Below the pieces are notes generated by a model that made no database searches, was not told where the DNA came from, and worked only from the letters and a program-made list of their open reading frames with translations. Below, in pieces: positions 59,366-64,000 of a DNA stretch of 64,000 bases. The position numbers were made by a program, and so were the translations under genes. The DNA comes from Anaerolineales bacterium (GTDB lineage Bacteria > Chloroflexota > Anaerolineae > Anaerolineales > UBA11858). The stretch lies in contig JANQED010000151.1 in assembly GCA_028278545.1 (NCBI GenBank), positions 35,146-99,145 on the forward strand. The letters run 5' to 3'. Numbering within the stretch: the stretch's first letter is position 1; every line of letters begins with the position of its first letter.

Positions 59366-60193
59366 ATGAAAGATTTCAAGAATAAAATTGCTCTCGTTAC
59401 CGGCGGTTCGAGTGGCATTGGGCTGGCCGTGGCCCAGGGGCTGGCAAAGAGTGGTGCTCATGTCTGGTTGCTGGCCAGGGATGCAGAGAAACTGGGGGCA
59501 GCTCTCGAAGGGGTTGAATCTGCCAAGACAAATCCCAGTCAACGCTTTGGGATGGTTCCCGCGGACGTTGCTAATGTTGGAGAGGTTCGAAAGGCCATCG
59601 CGCACATCTGCGAAACGGTGGGCCTGCCGGATATCGTGGTCAATTCCGCCGGAGTGGCGCACCCGGGGTATGTGCAAGAACTTGATTTGGAGATCTTCCG
59701 TTGGATGATGGAGGTTAACTATTTCGGCGCGGTGCACGTCACTAAAGCCTTGCTGCCGGGGATGATCGAGCGGGGTTCTGGTTATCTGGTCAACATTTCA
59801 TCGATTGCCGGCTTCCTGGGTGTTTTCGGGTATACTGCCTATGGGGCCTCCAAGTTTGCCCTGCGCGGTTTTTCTGAGGTATTGCGGGCCGAGATGAAGC
59901 CTCATGGTATCGATGTTTCGATTGTTTATCCACCCGATACGGATACACCCCAGCTTACATATGAGAATCAGTACAAACCGGCAGAGACCAAAGCCCTAGG
60001 GGGCGGTGCCGGGTTAATGAGCGCATATGCAGTAGCCGAGTCGGTCCTAAAAGGGATGTCCCGGAAGCGATTCGTGATCCTGCCAGGCTTCGAGAGCAAA
60101 ATCCTCTACCGTTTGAGTGGGATTTTAGGAAATATGGTTTACCCGCTCATGGATAGGATGATCACGGCAGCCCAGAGAGAATCACACAAATAA
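59366..60193 (+). CDS. 3-ketodihydrosphingosine reductase-like short-chain dehydrogenase
   Basis: A 275-residue SDR. The cofactor motif is TGGSSGIG, the NAG motif NSAGVAHPG, and the active site YGASK. Beyond the generic fold, VSIVYPPDTDTPQLTYEN, with KPAETKAL following, matches the substrate region of eukaryotic KDSR/Tsc10, including the PPDTDTP sequence. A hydrophobic C-terminus (ILYRLSGILGNMVYPLM) also parallels KDSR. The enzyme would reduce 3-ketodihydrosphingosine to sphinganine with NADPH. It lies 55 bases upstream of a serine palmitoyltransferase gene, giving the first two steps of sphingolipid synthesis in one unit. ATG 59366 with GGAG is preferred over the GTG in the track. Confidence 0.85.
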   Translation: MKDFKNKIALVTGGSSGIGLAVAQGLAKSGAHVWLLARDAEKLGAALEGVESAKTNPSQRFGMVPADVANVGEVRKAIAHICETVGLPDIVVNSAGVAHPGYVQELDLEIFRWMMEVNYFGAVHVTKALLPGMIERGSGYLVNISSIAGFLGVFGYTAYGASKFALRGFSEVLRAEMKPHGIDVSIVYPPDTDTPQLTYENQYKPAETKALGGGAGLMSAYAVAESVLKGMSRKRFVILPGFESKILYRLSGILGNMVYPLMDRMITAAQRESHK

Positions 60194-60248
60194 GCGATAC
60201 AGCATCCAGTTCATGGCTAAATGAAGGGATGAAGTGTAGGAGAATACG

Positions 60249-61427
60249 ATGGATATATTCGAGAAATGCCTTAATTATACAGACGCCAAGGACGCCATCA
60301 CGGCTGGAATTTATCCTTATTTTTTACCTTTGAGCGAGAACGAAGGCACCGAGGCTTCTTATCAAGGCCATCGGCTGATCATGTGCGGCTCGAACAACTA
60401 CCTGGGGTTGACCACGCATCCCACAGTAAGACAGGCAGCCAGAGAAGCTATCGATCGCTTCGGTACCAGTTGTACGGGTTCGCGTTTCTTGAACGGTACG
60501 CTTGAACTTCACGAACGCCTGGAAGCGGAACTGGCTGAATGGGTGGACAAGGAAGCGGCACTGGTATTCCCTACGGGGATGCAGACGAACTTGGGCACGA
60601 TCAGTGCCCTGGTTGGTCGCGGCGATGTGGTCATTCTCGATAGGGATGATCATGCCAGCATCGTCGATGGGGCGATGCTGTCTTTTGGGGAGATCAAACG
60701 ATTCCGGCACAACGATGCGGAAAGCCTGGAGCGCGTGCTGGAGGCCCTGCCGGAAGATCAGGGTAAGCTGGTGGTTGTGGATGGTCTCTTCAGCATGGAG
60801 GGCGATATCGCTCCTCTGCCGGAGATCGTGCCTATCTGCAAGCGTTTTGGCGCCCGCCTGATGGTCGATGATGCCCATGCCATGGGGGTTTTGGGTGGCG
60901 GACACGGCACGGCAGCCCATTTCGATATGCCCGACGAAGTCGATTTGATCATGTCGACGTTCAGCAAGTCTTTTGCGTCGTTAGGAGGCTTCATCGCCGG
61001 GGACGAGGATGTGGTTCATTATATAAAACACCACGCCCGAGCCCTGATTTTCAGTGCCAGTATACCGGCTGCCAACGCTGCCACTGTCCTGGCGGCTTTA
61101 GAGGTAATGCGTCAGGAGCCAGAGCGTATACAGCGATTGAATCAAAATGCTGAGCGTATGAGGATCGGTTTCCAAGAGCTAGGGTTTGATATTGGCAATT
61201 CCCAGACCCCGGTGATCCCCATCATCGTTGGCGATGATACACAGACACTCCAATTTTGGTGGATGCTGTTCCATGCGGGGGTGTTCGTCAACCCGGTGCT
61301 CAGCCCGGCCGTTCCTCCTGGGCGCCAGTTGTTGCGCACCAGTTATATGGCTACCCATACCAACGATCAGTTAGACCGTGTTCTGGAAATTTTTGCTGAT
61401 GTTGGTAAGGAGATTGGGTTGACCTAA
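60249..61427 (+). CDS. spt: Serine palmitoyltransferase-like alpha-oxoamine synthase
   Basis: A 392-residue PLP enzyme. GTSCTGSRFLNGTLELHERLE is the loop found in bacterial serine palmitoyltransferases (SRFLNGT), DDHASIVDG holds the stacking His, and FSKSFASLGGFIAGDEDVVHYIKHHARALIFSAS includes the Schiff-base Lys and closely resembles Bacteroides Spt. It would condense serine with acyl-CoA to 3-ketosphinganine. The neighbouring KDSR-like gene supports this over 2-amino-3-ketobutyrate ligase or BioF. A ceramide synthase or other acyltransferase is not next to it. It is the second alpha-oxoamine synthase of the window; the other is at 21065. SD is GTAGGAGAATACG. Confidence 0.87.
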   Translation: MDIFEKCLNYTDAKDAITAGIYPYFLPLSENEGTEASYQGHRLIMCGSNNYLGLTTHPTVRQAAREAIDRFGTSCTGSRFLNGTLELHERLEAELAEWVDKEAALVFPTGMQTNLGTISALVGRGDVVILDRDDHASIVDGAMLSFGEIKRFRHNDAESLERVLEALPEDQGKLVVVDGLFSMEGDIAPLPEIVPICKRFGARLMVDDAHAMGVLGGGHGTAAHFDMPDEVDLIMSTFSKSFASLGGFIAGDEDVVHYIKHHARALIFSASIPAANAATVLAALEVMRQEPERIQRLNQNAERMRIGFQELGFDIGNSQTPVIPIIVGDDTQTLQFWWMLFHAGVFVNPVLSPAVPPGRQLLRTSYMATHTNDQLDRVLEIFADVGKEIGLT

Positions 61428-61526
61428 GGGGAAATCAATGCGTTGTTTTGATGGGGTACAATTGGGGAGCAAATTTCCCCCGATTGGTTCTTAGAATTTG
61501 GATCAAGTCGTTGGTAAGGTGAAGCG

Positions 61527-61892
61527 ATGAAGAAGATCCTGATTGTTGAAGACGAGCCCGATATTCTCGATATCATCACATTGACCCTGGATATGGGTGA
61601 TTATGAACTGATCACAGCTTCAGATGGTGATCATGCCTTAGAACTGGCCAGGAGGGAGATGCCAGATCTGATGCTGCTCGACATCATGCTCCTGGGGGAA
61701 GTCGATGGCTTGGAGGTTTGCAGGCAGCTTAAGGGCGACGAAGCTACCGAGGGGATCTATATCATGATCGTGACCGCCAAAGGGATGCAAAGGGACCTGG
61801 AAGCGGGTTTCCAGGCGGGTTGCGATCGGTATATCGTCAAGCCTTTTATGGTCACGCGTTTGCTGGGAGAGATTGAGAAAGTATTGGGGTGA
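61527..61892 (+). CDS. Single-domain response regulator
   Basis: A 121-residue receiver domain: ILIVEDEPDILDII (acidic pocket), LMLLDIMLLGEVDGLEVC (phospho-Asp), IMIVTAKG (Thr) and YIVKPF (Lys). No output domain. It has its own terminator. The gap of 99 bases after SPT leaves open whether it is co-expressed with the sphingolipid genes. No cognate kinase nearby. Confidence 0.92.
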   Translation: MKKILIVEDEPDILDIITLTLDMGDYELITASDGDHALELARREMPDLMLLDIMLLGEVDGLEVCRQLKGDEATEGIYIMIVTAKGMQRDLEAGFQAGCDRYIVKPFMVTRLLGEIEKVLG

Positions 61893-61929
61893 AGGGGAAG
61901 TTTCCCTCCGCATGGTGGGGTTTCTTTGT

Positions 61930-61978
61930 AAAAAACAGGCTGCGAGCGGCGCTTTGCGTCAACTCGTAGCCTGTTTTT
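61930..61978 (+). terminator. Terminator after the response regulator gene
   Basis: AAAAACAGGCTGCGAG and CTCGTAGCCTGTTTTT arms (one mismatch) with a 16-base loop and a run of T. Also lies beyond the convergent ABC ATPase gene end. Confidence 0.9.
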
Positions 61979-61998
61979 AGCGATTTCGCCTCCCAAAA

Positions 61999-62748
61999 TT
62001 AGTGTTGTAAGATTTGCGATAGGAAGAGTTTGGTGCGGTCGTGCTGGGGGTTGTTAAAGAGCCCATCGGGGGTGGTGTGCTCGACGATCAGGCCCTCATC
62101 CATAAAGATAATTTCATCCGCGGCTGAACGGGTAAAACCCATCTCATGCGACACGCAGACCATGGTCATGCCAGCGCTGGCCAGGTCGAGCATCACATCC
62201 AGTACTTCCTTGATCATCTCAGGGTCCAGAGCGCTGGTAGGCTCGTCAAAGAGCATGATCTTAGGGTTCATGGCCAGGGCGCGGGCGATAGCCACACGCT
62301 GTTGCTGACCACCCGAGAGCTTCCTTGGGTAGGAGTCGGCTTTCTCGGGGATGCCCACTCGCTGGAGTTGCTGCATGGCGATTTCCTGGGCCTCCTCCTT
62401 GGAACGCCCGCGCACGACTTTTTGTGCCAGAGTGACATTCTCCATCGCCGTCAGGTGGGGGAACAAGTTGAAAAGTTGGAAAACCATGCCGATCTCAGCG
62501 CGGGTTTCGTTGAGCTGCTTGGGGTTACCAGTCATTAGCTTGCCATCGATCCAAATCTCGCCGCTGGTGGGCTTTTCCAGCCAGTTGATGCAGCGCAGCA
62601 TGGTTGATTTGCCCGATCCGCTGGGGCCGATGACGACCACAACGCTGCCGCGGCTCACCTCTAAGCTGATCCCGTTGAGGGCTTTGACGTCACCAAAATA
62701 TTTAAATAGGTCTTTGACGACGATGATATTGTCCCGTGTATCAGTCAT
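61999..62748 (-). CDS. Polar amino-acid-type ABC transporter ATP-binding protein
   Basis: A 249-residue ATPase: Walker [10 protein letters not shown], signature [15 protein letters not shown], Walker [13 protein letters not shown] and the switch His [20 protein letters not shown] is typical of GlnQ-type proteins. ATG 62748 overlaps the permease gene by eight bases, so translation is coupled. It energises the permease encoded upstream. Confidence 0.94.
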   Translation of the reverse strand: MTDTRDNIIVVKDLFKYFGDVKALNGISLEVSRGSVVVVIGPSGSGKSTMLRCINWLEKPTSGEIWIDGKLMTGNPKQLNETRAEIGMVFQLFNLFPHLTAMENVTLAQKVVRGRSKEEAQEIAMQQLQRVGIPEKADSYPRKLSGGQQQRVAIARALAMNPKIMLFDEPTSALDPEMIKEVLDVMLDLASAGMTMVCVSHEMGFTRSAADEIIFMDEGLIVEHTTPDGLFNNPQHDRTKLFLSQILQH

Positions 62749-63613
62749 TGCTGCGCAACCGCCTTTCGATGGCTTGGACAAGCAGGGAAAGCAGAACCGT
62801 CATGGTCAGGTACAAAACTGAGAGGGTGACGTAGGCTTCTCGAAATCGGAAAGTGCTGCCGGCGTACAGACGAGAGACCTGAGTAATGTCCCGGACGGCC
62901 AGCACAGAGACCAGGGATGAGTCCTTTACCATGGCGACAAAGTCATTCCCCAAGGCGGGCAGGACGTTGCGAATGGCTTGCGGCAGGATGATATAACGCA
63001 TTGCCTGAGGGTAGCTCATCCCCAGGGAACGCGCCGCCTCCATCTGCCCATGTTCGATGGATTGGATCCCGGCCCGAAAGATTTCGGCCAAGTACGCGCC
63101 ATAGGTCACCGCTAGCGCCACGATGGCACGGGCATTCATGCTGATGTTTTGATTGTTGAAAGCGGTGAACATGTTGGCCAGGGGCGTGACTCCCTGTGTG
63201 CCTAACCACTCTCCAAAGGCATTCAAAGCGTTTACTACGGCGGGAACACCTACGAGGGCGATAAAGAAAATCAAAACCAAAATCGGGATGCCGCGGATCA
63301 GCTCGACGTAGAGTCGTGCCAGATTGTTGAAAAACACATTATTAGAGAGACGCCCTAAACCTGCAATAAGACCAAGAATAAGTGCTATTCCGTAAGCGGT
63401 AAGCGCAGTCTGTATTGTGATGGTGAGGCCAGCTTTGATGAAATTGAAGGCCTCGTTGTATTCTGCGTTGGTGAGGATAATCGTAAAGACCCAAATGGCA
63501 ATCAGGATCATCGCCACAAACCACCAGGGAAATTCGTTCAGGCGTTTGCCGAACGATATCTTGCCATCTTCTATTTCGAGGGGGCCAGTCGGGACTAAAG
63601 GTTGATCTGCCAC
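62741..63613 (-). CDS. Polar amino-acid-type ABC transporter permease
   Basis: A 290-residue membrane protein with about five helices: [60 protein letters not shown] (the His/Glu/Gln permease signature) and the EAA loop [21 protein letters not shown]. An extra loop of about 40 residues after residue 125 ([27 protein letters not shown]) is longer than usual. It pairs with the ATPase downstream and the binding protein upstream. Confidence 0.92.
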   Translation of the reverse strand: MADQPLVPTGPLEIEDGKISFGKRLNEFPWWFVAMILIAIWVFTIILTNAEYNEAFNFIKAGLTITIQTALTAYGIALILGLIAGLGRLSNNVFFNNLARLYVELIRGIPILVLIFFIALVGVPAVVNALNAFGEWLGTQGVTPLANMFTAFNNQNISMNARAIVALAVTYGAYLAEIFRAGIQSIEHGQMEAARSLGMSYPQAMRYIILPQAIRNVLPALGNDFVAMVKDSSLVSVLAVRDITQVSRLYAGSTFRFREAYVTLSVLYLTMTVLLSLLVQAIERRLRSND

Positions 63614-63636
63614 AGTGAACTCCTGGTGAACGTAGA

Positions 63637-63675
63637 ACCGGTGTGCAGGGTAAGAAAATCACCTTGCACACCGGT
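63637..63675. other. Hairpin between binding-protein and permease genes
   Basis: ACCGGTGTGCA and TGCACACCGGT, an 11-bp perfect stem with a 17-base loop. No T-run on either side. Position between a solute-binding protein gene and its permease suggests an mRNA stabiliser or partial attenuator that lets the binding protein be made in excess. Confidence 0.7.
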
Positions 63676-63756
63676 TGATTGCTACCGACGGATGACTGGT
63701 CTTCTAGTCATCGTAGGTGTGCGGAATGTGCTTAGGTTTCCACCGTTGATGTTCGA

Positions 63757-64000
63757 CTAGAAATCCGCAGCGGAGACACCAGCCGCATCCAGCACCTGGC
63801 GGAAGGCATCATAGAAGGTGTCGTCGTGAACTTCCAGAGCATTCCATTGGTAGGCAGTATCGAGTGCTTCTGCGCCTTCTTCAGTCTCAGCGATAGCCAG
63901 GAGGGCATCTACGATCTGAGCTTTCAGATTGGCATCGAAGCCGGTGACGAACTGCACACCGTCGTTGGGGATGTCAGCAGAGATCTCGATGACCTTGACC
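63757..64000 (-). CDS. ABC transporter solute-binding protein, C-terminal part (cut by window edge)
   Basis: The visible 80 residues read VKVIEISADIPNDGVQFVTG, then LKAQIVDALLAIAETEEGAEAL and DAFRQVLDAAGVSAADF. The IPNDGV motif and the DALLAIAETEEGAEAL helix resemble the C-terminal lobe of PhnD-type phosphate/phosphonate-binding proteins more than polar-amino-acid ones, although the permease and ATPase next to it are of the amino-acid type. It is the first visible gene of the operon. The family call rests on a short segment. Confidence 0.7.
   Translation of the reverse strand, partial: VKVIEISADIPNDGVQFVTGFDANLKAQIVDALLAIAETEEGAEALDTAYQWNALEVHDDTFYDAFRQVLDAAGVSAADF

Noticed and set aside
1-64000. 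CRISPR arrays, rRNA genes, intact insertion sequences, prophage
   Set aside because: No spaced direct-repeat array, no rRNA motif, no transposase, integrase or phage structural gene was found by reading both strands.

Overview
The window looks like chromosomal DNA of a Chloroflexota bacterium, most likely an Anaerolineae-type heterotroph. This rests on recalled family patterns, not a search. The hints are secreted and lipid-anchored proteins with Thr/Pro linkers, a KorABCD-type 2-oxoacid:ferredoxin oxidoreductase, fermentative enzymes (L-lactate dehydrogenase, methylglyoxal synthase), an orphan magnesium-chelatase-like ATPase, an SPFH protein with a C-terminal helix-turn-helix, and short GC-rich palindromes between genes. 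No rRNA, CRISPR array, phage or intact transposase was seen. One tRNA gene, tRNA-Leu(GAG), is present.

Layout. 1-3.2 kb: kor operon on the minus strand (D-A-B-C order), interrupted twice between genes, once by a complete four-helix-bundle (S23/IVP-like) gene inside inverted repeats and once by the relic of a similar gene. 3.3-10.9 kb: a truncated PqqD-like relic, a VWA membrane protein, methylglyoxal synthase, an ECF-like sigma factor and two secreted hydrolases, with a relic of a third esterase. 11-13.7 kb: a phytoene desaturase/phytoene synthase pair. 13.8-18.8 kb: an XRE-DUF4870 regulator with a visible operator, lactate dehydrogenase with two small partners, a YhiN-like flavoprotein and small membrane or VOC proteins. 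18.9-28.3 kb: ligA, an alpha-oxoamine synthase, an RlmI-like methyltransferase and assorted small enzymes. 28.3-38.7 kb: plsC, a PlsY-like protein, a three-domain NAGPA protein, GH20, LysE and PilZ. 38.8-42.1 kb: two peptide-type ABC permeases and scpB. 42.2-50.6 kb: a G5 lipoprotein, a UDP-glucuronate decarboxylase-like enzyme with GtrA, a hotdog thioesterase, the chelatase ATPase, a URO-D family protein, rsmD, Nudix and class II aldolase. 50.9-56.6 kb: SPFH pair, fabF-plsX, tRNA-Leu, PH and two-CW proteins. 56.8-59.2 kb: a lipoprotein pair behind a riboswitch-like leader. 59.4-61.9 kb: a predicted sphingoid-base pair (3-ketodihydrosphingosine reductase plus serine palmitoyltransferase) and a receiver protein. 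62-64 kb: an ABC importer.

How genes fit together. Membrane lipid supply is a recurring theme: PlsX/FabF, PlsC, a PlsY-like protein, carotenoid-type enzymes, and the KDSR/SPT pair that would make sphinganine from serine and acyl-CoA. Central metabolism is represented by KorABCD, aldolase, methylglyoxal synthase and lactate dehydrogenase.

The strongest leads for something new are: (i) the four-helix-bundle cassettes in the kor operon, whose flanking repeats now encode the last codons and stop codons of korA and korB; (ii) an unassigned leader RNA at 59.02-59.18 kb with a near-consensus promoter, a closing stem and a mutually exclusive terminator; (iii) a eukaryote-like KDSR next to a bacterial SPT; (iv) an identical 29-bp palindrome placed at the stop codons of two unrelated genes. 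Gene starts were re-chosen from the ORF track wherever a Shine-Dalgarno (SD) sequence decided the matter.
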